Assembly (NCBI GenBank): GCA_947646115.1
Contig: CANSFH010000009.1
Span: 1 to 37,513, forward strand
Reading direction: 5' to 3'
Origin: an uncultured Mycoplasma sp.
Lineage (GTDB): Bacteria > Bacillota_I > Bacilli_A > RF39 > UBA660
Length of the DNA stretch: 37,513 bases
Every line of letters starts with the position of its first letter. Within the stretch, counting starts at the first letter, position 1. Shown here in pieces: positions 26,306-36,308 of this stretch. A program made the position numbers and the translations under genes. The notes below the pieces were generated by a model. That model was not told the DNA's origin. It did no database searches and was given only the letters and a program-made list of their open reading frames with translations.

Positions 26306-27124
26306 TTAAGTTAATGTCCAAAAATCCATTTCTAATTCTTCTATTATTTCTTTTGCTCCTTTATTAAATTTATTTTCGAGTATCGTCTAAATTTTCATTA
26401 AATGCCAAAAATTTCTTTAAAGATTCTGAAATTAAACTAATTGGCACCCTAATGTCCTTAATTCTTGAAAATATTTCTTGCATTTTTGGATATCCCATTT
26501 TTTGGCCTGCATCTTGCAAACATAAAGGCTCTAAATCATTATTAAAAAATAAGTGTTCATATAATCTTTGATCAGGATTCTAAAGGCCAGTAAATTTCCC
26601 CCATCACTTAAATGAATACTCAAAAATGCATAAGCATCAGCCAATTTAACCCTATACATTATATCACTTGCAGCATTCAATACTTGTTCATTTTCAACAT
26701 AAAAATCTATAAGTTTACTAATATCTCCTTTAGAATCTAAACATGTAAACATTTTTTTAAAACTTTCTCTAGACCCTGATTTTCTCTCATTAAAATTTTC
26801 TATTAAGAACTTTTCTTGAAAAAACTTAAGAGCTTCAACTTCATTTAAAACTACATTGTTATCTAAATCAATTATCAAATAGGTTAAAACTGTTTCTTTA
26901 ACAACTAAAAAATGTTTTCCTTTAATTGTAACAGCTTTTAACTTCTGAACACTATAATGTTTATCAAATCCTTCAACATTTTCTTCTAAAATAAAGTGTA
27001 ACCTTTGCCATATATCTATTACCGATTTTAAAGAATGCATTAAATTTTCTAATCTAATACCATCTTGAGATTTAAAAAATTCAGCAAATAACTTATCCCT
27101 AAGTTCACTAACTCCAAAATCCAT
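26306..27124 (-). pseudogene. Frameshifted hypothetical gene between tsf and frr
   Basis: Track ORF ends at 26531, but a second frame continues DQRLYEHLFFNNDLEPLCLQDAGQKMGYPKMQEIFSRIKDIRVPISLISESLKKFLAFNENLDDTRK* and a third ENKFNKGAKEIIEELEMDFWTLT*. Confidence 0.6.
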
Positions 27125-27175
27125 AGTTCCTCCTAAATTTATATATATTCTAGCGTACTAACTAAAGATTAGCAA

Positions 27176-27202
27176 GAAAAAACTAACCCAAAGGTTAGCT
27201 GT
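27176..27202 (-). terminator. Terminator of rpsB-tsf
   Basis: GCTAACCTTTGGGTTAGTTTTTTC on minus strand. Confidence 0.8.
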
Positions 27203-28073
27203 TCTTAATTTGATTCATTACTTCTTCAGCAAAATTCTCGCTTTTCTTTTCGATTCCTTCACCAACTTCGAATCTTACCATACTCTTAATTTCGCCATTA
27301 TTATTTTTTACATAATCTGCTACAGTCATATTACCATCTTTAATAAATGCTTGATCAGCAAGACAAAGTTCTTTAAAGTGTTTCTTTACTCTTCCTTCAA
27401 TCATTTTAATAGCAATTTCTTCAGGTTTACCTTCACCCATAGCAATTTCTTTTTGAATAGCACGTTCTTTTTCAATTTCCTCTGCAGGAATATCTGACTC
27501 AAATACATAAATAGGTTTCATTGCAGCTGATTGCATTGCAACATCTTTAGCTACTTCAGCATTTGCACCTTTTATAACAGTTAAAACTGCAATTCTTCCT
27601 CCCATATGTAGATAAGAACCAAATTCTTCATCATCATTTTTCTCTACAACTGCAATTCTTCTAAGAGTTAATTTTTCTCCAATTCTTGCAGTTTTAGCAA
27701 TAATTAAATCACGAATAGTTCCTTCTTCAGATTTAAGTTCTAAAGCTTCATCTAGAGTATTAACATTACTATTTAAAATAGTATTACCAATAGTATCAAT
27801 CATATCAGTAAATTCAGCATTTTTACTAACAAAGTCAGTTTCACTATTAACTTCTAAAATAACTGCACGATTACCATTAATATAAATATTAGCTAAACCT
27901 TCAGCAGCAATTCTAGATTCCTTTTTAGCGCTCTTTGCAATACCTTTTTCTCTTAAATAGTCAATTGCCGCGTCCATATCGCCATTAGTTTCAGCTAAGG
28001 CTTTTTTACAATCCATCATACCTGCGCCTGTTTTTTCACGAAGGTCTTTTACCATACTTGCAGTAACTTCCAT
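27195..28073 (-). CDS. tsf: Translation elongation factor Ts
   Basis: VKDLREKTGAGMMDCKKALAETNGDMDAAIDYLREKG, VNSETDFVSKN, HMGGRIAVLTVIKG. Confidence 0.97.
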   Translation of the reverse strand: MEVTASMVKDLREKTGAGMMDCKKALAETNGDMDAAIDYLREKGIAKSAKKESRIAAEGLANIYINGNRAVILEVNSETDFVSKNAEFTDMIDTIGNTILNSNVNTLDEALELKSEEGTIRDLIIAKTARIGEKLTLRRIAVVEKNDDEEFGSYLHMGGRIAVLTVIKGANAEVAKDVAMQSAAMKPIYVFESDIPAEEIEKERAIQKEIAMGEGKPEEIAIKMIEGRVKKHFKELCLADQAFIKDGNMTVADYVKNNNGEIKSMVRFEVGEGIEKKSENFAEEVMNQIKNS

Positions 28074-28093
28074 AATATCCTCCTTATATTTTA

Positions 28094-28996
28094 TTATTTT
28101 AAATTACTAATTAATTCATCTTTTTTCATTGCACTATAACCTTTAATACCTTGCTCTTTAGCAATAGCTTTAAGTTCAGCAAGAGTCATAGCACTATAAT
28201 CTTTAGTTTCAGCTTTAACTTCTTCTTTTTTAGGTTCAGTTTTAACTAAATCATCCATAGTTTTAACTTCTTCTTTAGCTTTTTTATCTTCTTCAGTTAC
28301 ATAATCAACCATTTCAAGATTACGAGCTTCACAAATAGCATTAGCTAAAACTCCAAGAATAACTTTAACACTACGAACTGCATCATCATTTCCTGGGATT
28401 ACATAATCAACATCATCAGGATCACAGTTAGTATCAACTATACCAAATACAGGTATTTTAAGTTTTCTAGCTTCTCTAATAGCATTAATTTCTTTTTTAG
28501 GATCAACAATAATTAAAGCATTTGGAAGTTTGTCCATCGCACGAATACCACATAAAATTTTATTTAATTTTTCATATTCTTTTTTAAGTCCAATAACTTC
28601 TTTTTTAGGTAGCACATCAAATCTACCATCTTTTTCCATATTTTCGATTTCTTCTAATCTCTTAACTCTTCTTCTAATAGTTCTGAAGTTAGTTAAAGTT
28701 CCACCTAACCATCTTTCAGTTACATAATAAGAATTACTACGATTAGCTTCTTCAACTGCTACTTCTTGAGCTTGTTTTTTAGTACCTACAAATAAGAAAG
28801 TACCACCATTTTTAGCAATCTCATTAACAGCTACATAAGCTTCCTCTAATTTTTTTGTAGTTTTTTCAAGATCAATAATATAAATATCTTCTCTTGTTCC
28901 AAAAATATACTCTTTCATTTTTGGATTCCATCTTTTTGTTTGATGTCCAAAATGAACACCAGCTTCTAATAAATAACTCATAGAAACTACGGCCAT
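28094..28996 (-). CDS. rpsB: 30S ribosomal protein S2 with C-terminal Rho-N/SAP-like extension
   Basis: [28 protein letters not shown]..., [10 protein letters not shown]; extension ends [36 protein letters not shown]. Confidence 0.96.
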   Translation of the reverse strand: MAVVSMSYLLEAGVHFGHQTKRWNPKMKEYIFGTREDIYIIDLEKTTKKLEEAYVAVNEIAKNGGTFLFVGTKKQAQEVAVEEANRSNSYYVTERWLGGTLTNFRTIRRRVKRLEEIENMEKDGRFDVLPKKEVIGLKKEYEKLNKILCGIRAMDKLPNALIIVDPKKEINAIREARKLKIPVFGIVDTNCDPDDVDYVIPGNDDAVRSVKVILGVLANAICEARNLEMVDYVTEEDKKAKEEVKTMDDLVKTEPKKEEVKAETKDYSAMTLAELKAIAKEQGIKGYSAMKKDELISNLK

Positions 28997-29143
28997 AAAT
29001 TAACACCTATCCTTTCGTTTTTTACCTCTTAATTTCTTCAAACATTTTATTCCACCACTCTTCGCGGCACTAGGAACAAAACTAAAAATTAATGCGTATT
29101 TGCAATTTATTTGCCGAACTTATTGTACTATAAATTATATGAA

Positions 29144-29170
29144 AAAACAAGCATATTTTGCCTGTTTCCA
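29144..29170 (-). terminator. Possible terminator
   Basis: AACAGGCAAAATATGCTTGTTTTTTC on minus strand. Confidence 0.55.
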
Positions 29171-29268
29171 AAATAAAAATGTAGTCCACTCATCATTTTA
29201 TAATAAGTTTCTTCACTAAAATTATTTTCATATATACCTAAAAAATGGTAATAAACTTTTTTAATAAA

Positions 29269-29829
29269 TTACTTATATAATCTGATAACTTGATATTCAT
29301 AATGTTCATTAGTTTCTAAAAGTCCTACTGAAATACCTTTTCCGTTATTAGCAGACTTTTTAGAAGAAGACTTTTCTTTTGCTTCTTTTATTAAATTTTC
29401 AATCTCTGAATCAGTAATCTTTTCGTTGTTTGCTTTAATTAAAAGTTTTACATATTTTAAAGCTAAATCTTCATTATACTTATCTTTGTCAAAATAAAGA
29501 GCACTCATATCAAGAATATCATTTTCTTTATTCCCTGAAAATTCCACTGGTTTTAAATAATAAGAAATATTATCAGTTAAAGCAAACCAATACATATTAT
29601 TTTCTATAACCATATAATCATCACTTGCTGGAGTATTTAATCCTCCATCCATTATTTCAGCATTAAATTTTGCTATAATAGTATTAACTGTTTCCTTTTC
29701 AACCCATCCATATTTTTCTTGTGTTTCTTGTAAATTTTTTTCTGCATTTTCCACTTCATCTTTTCCACAACCAGCAATTCCTAAAACCATAACCCCACAT
29801 AATAAAATAGCTAATAATGTTTTTTTCAT
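29269..29829 (-). CDS. Hypothetical lipoprotein
   Basis: MKKTLLAILLCGVMVLGIAGCGKDEV signal with lipobox LGIAGC. Confidence 0.75.
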   Translation of the reverse strand: MKKTLLAILLCGVMVLGIAGCGKDEVENAEKNLQETQEKYGWVEKETVNTIIAKFNAEIMDGGLNTPASDDYMVIENNMYWFALTDNISYYLKPVEFSGNKENDILDMSALYFDKDKYNEDLALKYVKLLIKANNEKITDSEIENLIKEAKEKSSSKKSANNGKGISVGLLETNEHYEYQVIRLYK

Positions 29830-30042
29830 AACAAATCCTCCATTTCTACAAAATTTCTATTCACATATATTATAACATTTTCTATTAATTTATTTAAGAA
29901 AAATCATAACAAATACAAAAAATTTTTCCGACCTTTTGTCAAAATCATTAGCACTTAATGATTAATATAGTTTATATTTTTAGGCAATCGACTATTAGTA
30001 GAATTATAACTTAATCCATGCTACAATATATTTGTGATTATT

Positions 30043-30261
30043 ATGAAAAAAATATTTATTAAATTAATCAAATTTTATCAAATACTACCTCTTCATACAC
30101 ACTCTAGTTGTAGGTTTTATCCTAGCTGTAGTAATTATGCCATTGAAGCTTTGAATACCCATGGAACTTTTAAAGGATTAATTTTAACTATTAAAAGGAT
30201 TTTAAGATGTAATCCCTTCAATAAAAAAAGTGGTATTGATTTAGTACCACCCAAAAAATAA
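30043..30261 (+). CDS. yidD: Membrane protein insertion efficiency factor YidD
   Basis: [51 protein letters not shown]. Confidence 0.92.
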   Translation: MKKIFIKLIKFYQILPLHTHSSCRFYPSCSNYAIEALNTHGTFKGLILTIKRILRCNPFNKKSGIDLVPPKK

Positions 30262-30263
30262 TT

Positions 30264-31757
30264 TTACATTAAAGGGGCAAATAGTCTTAATATTGCTTGC
30301 CATATTGCTTTAAAAAACTTCGGAGTAGCTTCACGTTCAGTTACTAAATGACTTTTATTAATAGTCTCGACTACATCTTTTTTTATGTCTTCTATTACTT
30401 TTGCATTCTCTAAATATAAACCACACTCAAAATGAAGATATAAACTACGATAATCTAAATTAATAGTTCCAACGGTTGCAATATTGTCATCACTAACAAA
30501 AACTTTAGCATGCACAAATCCTGGTTCGTATTTATATATTTTTACGCCACCTTTTATTAACATATCCAGATAAGATTCCGTTAAAGTATAAACAATTTTT
30601 TTATCAGGAATTCCAGGTATTACTATTCTTACATCAACGCCTCTTTTAGCCGCTAATATTAAACTATTAATCATATCCGTATCAATAATTAAATAAGGGG
30701 TAAAAATATAAACATAATTTTTAGCTTGATTAATAATATTTAAATAAATATCTTCACCCGTTCTCTCTTCATCTAAAGGTGTATCTCCATAAGGAACTAC
30801 AAAACTACCATTATTCTCTTTATCTTTAAAATCATATTTAAACTTTGTATAATCTTCATCTTCGCTTTTAAAGGCATTCCATAAAGTTAAAAACATTACC
30901 GTATAATTCCATACTGCATCACCAATTACTTTAATTCCATTATCTTTCCAATGACCATAAGGACTATTAATATTGATATATTCATCAGCTAAATTTATAC
31001 CGCCAGAAAATGCTACTTTACCATCAATTACTAGGATTTTTCGATGGTCTCTATTATTCATAATCACCCCTGAAATAGGTCCTAATTTATTAAATATAAC
31101 ACACTTTATACCTAGTTCTTCTAACCGTTTATTATATGACTTATCAAGAGTAGCAATACACCCTGCATCATCATACATAATTCTCACTTCAACGCCTTCA
31201 TTTATTTTTCTTTTCAAGATATCTAATATTGTTTGCCACATTACACCATTATTAATGATAAAATATTCCATAAAAATAAATGATTTAGCTTTTTCAAGCT
31301 CCTTAATTATCTCACTAAATGCTATTTCACCTAAAGGATAATATGTAACATCGCTATTATTACTTATCGGAAATTTCGTATAATTATGAATATAACTTAA
31401 AGTACTACCACGATTTATTTTGGCTGATAAATTACAATCTAAATACTTCTTACTCTCCCCTTCCAATCTTTTGATATTTTTTAAAACTATACTATTATTT
31501 TTATTTTGTGTAACAATTAAACACATTAAAGTACCAACTATCGGAAATATTAAAATTAAAACAATTACTGGCAAGGTAACAGAATAGTTAACACTATATT
31601 TTATTAAATAGACAATTAAGATAATTTGAAATAAACTAAAAATTATACTTACTAACCATAACTTATCAATTAAAAACATATAAAATAATAAATATATAAC
31701 TAATTGACTTATAATACCTATTCCCACTATTGAACATCTTTTAATTGCTTCTTTCAT
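30264..31757 (-). CDS. cls: Cardiolipin synthase (phospholipase D family)
   Basis: Two HKD motifs: NRDHRKILVIDGKVAFSGGINLADEY and HAKVFVSDDNIATVGTINLDYRSL. Confidence 0.93.
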   Translation of the reverse strand: MKEAIKRCSIVGIGIISQLVIYLLFYMFLIDKLWLVSIIFSLFQIILIVYLIKYSVNYSVTLPVIVLILIFPIVGTLMCLIVTQNKNNSIVLKNIKRLEGESKKYLDCNLSAKINRGSTLSYIHNYTKFPISNNSDVTYYPLGEIAFSEIIKELEKAKSFIFMEYFIINNGVMWQTILDILKRKINEGVEVRIMYDDAGCIATLDKSYNKRLEELGIKCVIFNKLGPISGVIMNNRDHRKILVIDGKVAFSGGINLADEYININSPYGHWKDNGIKVIGDAVWNYTVMFLTLWNAFKSEDEDYTKFKYDFKDKENNGSFVVPYGDTPLDEERTGEDIYLNIINQAKNYVYIFTPYLIIDTDMINSLILAAKRGVDVRIVIPGIPDKKIVYTLTESYLDMLIKGGVKIYKYEPGFVHAKVFVSDDNIATVGTINLDYRSLYLHFECGLYLENAKVIEDIKKDVVETINKSHLVTEREATPKFFKAIWQAILRLFAPLM

Positions 31758-31802
31758 AAAATTACTCCCAATCTTATTTAATTATAACATAAAGAAGATA
31801 AT

Positions 31803-31829
31803 AAAAAAATGATATTTATATATCATCAA
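31803..31829 (-). terminator. Terminator downstream of CYTH gene
   Basis: GATGATATATAAATATCATTTTTTT on minus strand. Confidence 0.7.
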
Positions 31830-31858
31830 TTTTGCCTTTTACTTCATTAATATAATTT

Positions 31859-32467
31859 TTATTCCTGATAAAGTCCTAAATTATAAGCTTTGGCATTATA
31901 CTTTTTTAAGTAAAGTTCTACATAACCAATATTAACACTTTTCATATCTTCAATAAATATATTATGTTTTTTTAAAATATCTATTAAATAATTTTTATAA
32001 TAAACTTTTTCTTCATGAGTTATAGTATCTTTATCAATATCATATTCAATCTCTAAAAAATTACCCAGATTTTCAACTTCATCAATGACCATTATTACCT
32101 TATCTTCTAATTGATAAGAATATCTTTTCTTTTTTAGATTAGCCAACACTTCAAATTTATTTTTTATATCTAAAATGTTATCTAACTTAGTATTAGTTCC
32201 TAATTTTTTTAAAACATTATTTATTTCTGGAACACTTTTATCTTTTAATTCATAATTAGTTTCCTTACAATATAAATGTTCTAAATTATTAGCATTTAAT
32301 TTAAAATCTAATGACTTATTATTTCTAACTCTTAAAAAATTACCTTTTTTTAAAAATGTATAATCTTTAGTATCATAATAAATATCTTCAACAATTTTTT
32401 CGCTTGTTGGTTCTAAATTCATTTTTAATTTATTTTTTAATTCATATTTTAATTCCAGTTCAATCAT
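31859..32467 (-). CDS. CYTH-domain protein
   Basis: MIELELKYEL (ExExK), VEDIYYDTKDYTFLKKGNFLRVRN, IMVIDEVENLGNFLEIEYDI. Confidence 0.82.
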   Translation of the reverse strand: MIELELKYELKNKLKMNLEPTSEKIVEDIYYDTKDYTFLKKGNFLRVRNNKSLDFKLNANNLEHLYCKETNYELKDKSVPEINNVLKKLGTNTKLDNILDIKNKFEVLANLKKKRYSYQLEDKVIMVIDEVENLGNFLEIEYDIDKDTITHEEKVYYKNYLIDILKKHNIFIEDMKSVNIGYVELYLKKYNAKAYNLGLYQE

Positions 32468-32486
32468 TATCTAATTCTCCTATAAT

Positions 32487-32515
32487 ATAAAAAAAAGTTC
32501 TTATTCTAGAACTTT
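32487..32515 (-). terminator. Terminator downstream of tRNA-Ser
   Basis: AAAGTTCTAGAATAAGAACTTTTTTTT on minus strand. Confidence 0.75.
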
Positions 32516-32525
32516 AAATACTTAA

Positions 32526-32618
32526 TGGCGGAGTTGAGAGGATTTGAACCTCCGCGCCAGCATTCGCCGACCTAGATCCTTAGCAGGGACCCCTCTTCAG
32601 CCTCTTGAGTACAACTCC
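32526..32618 (-). tRNA. tRNA-Ser (anticodon GCU)
   Basis: GGAGTTG...CAACTCC-G-CCA acceptor; anticodon arm GGTCC-CTGCTAA-GGATC; long class II variable arm; T-arm GGTTCAAATCC; encoded CCA. Confidence 0.94.
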
Positions 32619-32761
32619 ATAAATTTAAGCTACTCCTAAATTTTACACTAAATAATCCTTCAAGTCAATATTATTTTACGTGATAATAATTATTTTATGT
32701 AAAATTGTTTAAGAAAGAATATTATTCTAAATTTTACCAATAATAATTTTAGGTGAACTAT

Positions 32762-34195
32762 ATGCAAAATAAAATTGTTAAAAGAATTCAAAATGAATTT
32801 ACAAAAACTCCCGATTTAATCATCAAAAAAATAAAACTTTCTCTTCTAGATACTGTCTATGTAGTATATTTAGAAACTGTAAGTTCTAGCGATAAAGTAA
32901 ATGACTATGTTCTAAAAAACTTAAGTTATATGAGTGGTACTAAAAATACCAAAGTCATTAATTTAGAAAGTATTTTACCAGGACCTAATTTAAAAGAAAT
33001 AAATAATCTTGATGAAATAGAATTTTTTATAACTAATGGTTTTACAATAATTATTAGAAATAATAAAGTTTTAGCTATAGAGACTAAAGCTGATATTAAT
33101 AGAAGTGTTTCAACACCCGATACTGAACCTGCTATAAACGGACCTAAAGATGCCTTTACAGAAAACTATCAAATAAATATGGGACTTGTCAAAAGAAGAA
33201 TTAAGTCTAATACTTTAAAAAATGAAGAATATATAATAGGTCGTAAAACTAAAACTACTATTGGTGTGTTATATTTAGATGATATAGCTGAAGAAGAGCT
33301 CGTTGATAGTATTAAAAATAAATTAAAACAAATAGACATTGATGGTATTGTTGATTCTAGTACCGTTGGTCAATTATTAATGGATGAAAATAAAGTCCAC
33401 TTCCCAACTTATATTGCGACTGAACGCCCTGATAATGTTGCCAGAGCATTAATGGAAGGTAAACTTGTTATAATGGTTGATACTTCACCTTTTGCTATAA
33501 TCTTGCCTGCTTTCTTTATTGATTTCATTAATCCTGGTATGGATTCTTATGGTAAAAGTAATAATATAAACTTTATTAAAATGGTTAGATTCTTTTGCTT
33601 TTTCTTATCAATGGTTATGCCTGCCATCTATATTGCAGTTGTAAATTATAATCAAGAAACTATTCCTACTAATCTATTAGTTAACTTTAGTATTCAGCAT
33701 GATGGTGTACCCTTCCCAGCCATCATTGAAGCTTTTATTATGCTCTTTATTTGTGAAATGCTTCGCGAAAGCGACACTAGATTCCCAAATTCTTATGGTA
33801 GTGCCATTTCTATATTAGGTGCTTTAGTTCTTGGCGATGCAGCAGTTGCCGCAGGAATTGTAAGTCCTATTATGATTATTACAATTTCCTTAACTTTTAT
33901 GGCAAGTCTTATGTTTACCGAAATTGAAATTGCGAGTGCTCTTCGTCATATGCGTTTTATTTTTATAATTTTAGCCTCATTTTATGGCTTACTTGGAATA
34001 ATGTTTGGCATATTTTATTTTCTTATTCGAATTAATGACGTTTACTCTTTTGGCAAACCATACTTCTATCCTCTTATGCCTTTTGATAAGACATATATAT
34101 TTAAATCATTCCTTAAAGGTGAAACCAAAAAAGATACTAAACGTAGTCCAATGTTAACCAGAAAAAACCTAACTAAACAAGGAGAAAATGTATGA
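32762..34195 (+). CDS. GerA-type spore germination protein A subunit
   Basis: GLVKRRIKSNTLKNEEYIIGRKTKTTIGVLYLDDIA, SPFAIILPAFFIDFINPGMDSYGK, EMLRESDTRFPNSYGSAISILGALVLGDAAVAAGIVSPIMI. Confidence 0.93.
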   Translation: MQNKIVKRIQNEFTKTPDLIIKKIKLSLLDTVYVVYLETVSSSDKVNDYVLKNLSYMSGTKNTKVINLESILPGPNLKEINNLDEIEFFITNGFTIIIRNNKVLAIETKADINRSVSTPDTEPAINGPKDAFTENYQINMGLVKRRIKSNTLKNEEYIIGRKTKTTIGVLYLDDIAEEELVDSIKNKLKQIDIDGIVDSSTVGQLLMDENKVHFPTYIATERPDNVARALMEGKLVIMVDTSPFAIILPAFFIDFINPGMDSYGKSNNINFIKMVRFFCFFLSMVMPAIYIAVVNYNQETIPTNLLVNFSIQHDGVPFPAIIEAFIMLFICEMLRESDTRFPNSYGSAISILGALVLGDAAVAAGIVSPIMIITISLTFMASLMFTEIEIASALRHMRFIFIILASFYGLLGIMFGIFYFLIRINDVYSFGKPYFYPLMPFDKTYIFKSFLKGETKKDTKRSPMLTRKNLTKQGENV

Positions 34196-35268
34196 AAAAA
34201 CTCTTAATATTACTCTTAATTCCTATTTTACTTGGTGGCTGCTATGATTACAATGAACTTGGAGATTTAGCTATCGTTGCAGGGATTGGTATTGACTACC
34301 AAGATGATGAATTTGAAGTTACTTTTGAAATTTTAAGTACCAAAAAAGAAGGAGAACAAGGTTCAGCTTCCAGTAGTACTTATAACGTATCTGCAAAAGG
34401 AAATACTGTAGCCGAAGCTTTTTCTAAAAATGGTTATAATATGGATAAGGTTCCTTATTACGACCATATAAAAGTTGTTGTTATAAGCGAAGATGTAGCT
34501 AAAGAGCACTTAAAACAAATTAGTGAATTATTAATTAGAAATTCTAAACTTCGTAATGAATTTTATTTAACAATAGCAGAAAATGCATCAGCTAAAGATA
34601 TAATAAGTAGTTCTTCTAAAGAAAAACCTGTCGCTGCACAATTCATTGTTGACCTGCTAGAACATAGTAATGACTCATCTAACGCTGGATATTATGTTCC
34701 TTTTACTAAAACTTTAAGAAATATCTTAACAAAAGGTGAAGATGCAATAATGTCCACTTTAAAACTAGAAGATGATAAAATAATATTAAATGGTATGGCT
34801 GTATTTAAAGATTTTGACTTAAAATATATTTATAATACTAATGAAGCTTCTATTATAAATTTACTTAATAATTTTAATGTTAGAACCGTAATGTTTGAAA
34901 AAAGTTGTGGTGATAAAAAAACAGTTATGAGTATCTATGAATCAGATATAAAAATTGAACCAAATAACGATTATATTAAAATAAGCGGTAAATTAAATGG
35001 CCGTATTAACGAAAATAATTGCGACTACAACTTAAAAGAAGAAAAAACTTACCAAGATCTTCAAAAAGAATTTACATCAGTTATAACTGATGAAATGAAC
35101 AAAATTGTAAATAGTCTCCAATTACTTGAATCTAATGCTTTAAGTATTGGAAAAAACTATTATAATAAATATCGCAAAGAATACTTCTACCTATGGACCA
35201 AACAAGATATTAAATTTGATTTAGATTTAAAAATAAATAAGAAAGGACTAATATTTGAGGTGAAATAA
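34192..35268 (+). CDS. Ger(x)C family germination lipoprotein
   Basis: MKKLLILLLIPILLGGCYDYNELGDLAIVAGIGIDYQDDEFEVTFEIL. Confidence 0.92.
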   Translation: MKKLLILLLIPILLGGCYDYNELGDLAIVAGIGIDYQDDEFEVTFEILSTKKEGEQGSASSSTYNVSAKGNTVAEAFSKNGYNMDKVPYYDHIKVVVISEDVAKEHLKQISELLIRNSKLRNEFYLTIAENASAKDIISSSSKEKPVAAQFIVDLLEHSNDSSNAGYYVPFTKTLRNILTKGEDAIMSTLKLEDDKIILNGMAVFKDFDLKYIYNTNEASIINLLNNFNVRTVMFEKSCGDKKTVMSIYESDIKIEPNNDYIKISGKLNGRINENNCDYNLKEEKTYQDLQKEFTSVITDEMNKIVNSLQLLESNALSIGKNYYNKYRKEYFYLWTKQDIKFDLDLKINKKGLIFEVK

Positions 35269-36299
35269 TGAGAGCAAAAAATTCATATATCGTTTATTTT
35301 CTAACTAAAAGTCTCTTTCTTGGCTTTGGTCTTGCTATACTTTTTGATAATGCTGGAAAAGATACTTATATCGGAATTATTCTAGGATTATTCATCGGTC
35401 TTCTATTCACTTATTTTTATTCATACATTATCAAGAAAAAAGAATCCCAATCATTAAAAGATATTTTTAAAAATCATAAAATCATTGGTCCTATTACCCG
35501 CATATTATTACTTCTAATAAGTATCATTATTGCTACATATATTTTAGTTATATATAAAATATTTGTAGTAAGTTTCTTATTAGTTAATTCTCCTGAATTA
35601 TTTGTTTCTATCCCATTTATTATATTGACAGTATACTGTGCTTTTAAAGGACTAAAAGTTATAAGAAGAGTATCCGGTTCTCTATTAATTATAAGCTTAA
35701 TTTTCTTTCTTATAATTTTTGGTAGTTTATTCGGCTTTATAGAAACTACTAATTTTATGCCTATTTTATCCTCTCCACCCACAAGTATTTTAAAAACTGC
35801 TTTATTCTTTGCCGGAATATCAGCATTCCCGAATATTTTAACTCTTCATTTTAAAGGTAATATTGAAGGCTATACTAAAATGTATATTCTAGCAGCGATA
35901 GTCTTAATCATTTCTACATTTTTAATCGAAGGTGTATTTGGCGAAATTTTAGTTAATACTTTCCGTTTCCCAGAATACATGGTTTTAAAACAAATAAAGT
36001 TATTTCAATTAATTGAAAAAGTTGAAAATATCTTATCAGTAGTATGGGTATTTGATTTACTTATCGCTATGATTATGAGCATATATTCTATTAAAGAATT
36101 AATGCCCGAAAAGAAAAATAAGTTTACAACTATTCTCATTTTAATTATGATGATTTATATTATAGATAATTTCTTTGCTTTCAATTATGTAAATGAATTA
36201 AAAATATATTTTATCTTACCATATATTTCTGTAGCTATTCCAATTATTATAATCATATTATTCTTATATTTATTACATAAACCTAAAAATAGCAATTAG
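35268..36299 (+). CDS. GerB-type germination permease
   Basis: Polytopic membrane protein in gerA-gerC-gerB order; APC-like GerB pattern. Confidence 0.87.
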   Translation: MRAKNSYIVYFLTKSLFLGFGLAILFDNAGKDTYIGIILGLFIGLLFTYFYSYIIKKKESQSLKDIFKNHKIIGPITRILLLLISIIIATYILVIYKIFVVSFLLVNSPELFVSIPFIILTVYCAFKGLKVIRRVSGSLLIISLIFFLIIFGSLFGFIETTNFMPILSSPPTSILKTALFFAGISAFPNILTLHFKGNIEGYTKMYILAAIVLIISTFLIEGVFGEILVNTFRFPEYMVLKQIKLFQLIEKVENILSVVWVFDLLIAMIMSIYSIKELMPEKKNKFTTILILIMMIYIIDNFFAFNYVNELKIYFILPYISVAIPIIIIILFLYLLHKPKNSN

Positions 36300-36308
36300 C
36301 TATTTTTT
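36288..36308 (+). terminator. Terminator of ger operon
   Basis: AATAGCAATTAGCTATTTTTTT. Confidence 0.7.

Noticed and set aside
27210-27497. Plus-strand ORF of 95 aa
   Set aside because: Antisense shadow of tsf; Phe/Ser/Asn-rich.
28530-28727. Plus-strand ORF of 65 aa
   Set aside because: Antisense shadow of rpsB.
30973-31341. Plus-strand ORF of 122 aa
   Set aside because: Antisense shadow of cls, whose HKD motifs are clear.
35474-35782. Minus-strand ORF of 102 aa
   Set aside because: Antisense to the gerB-type gene.
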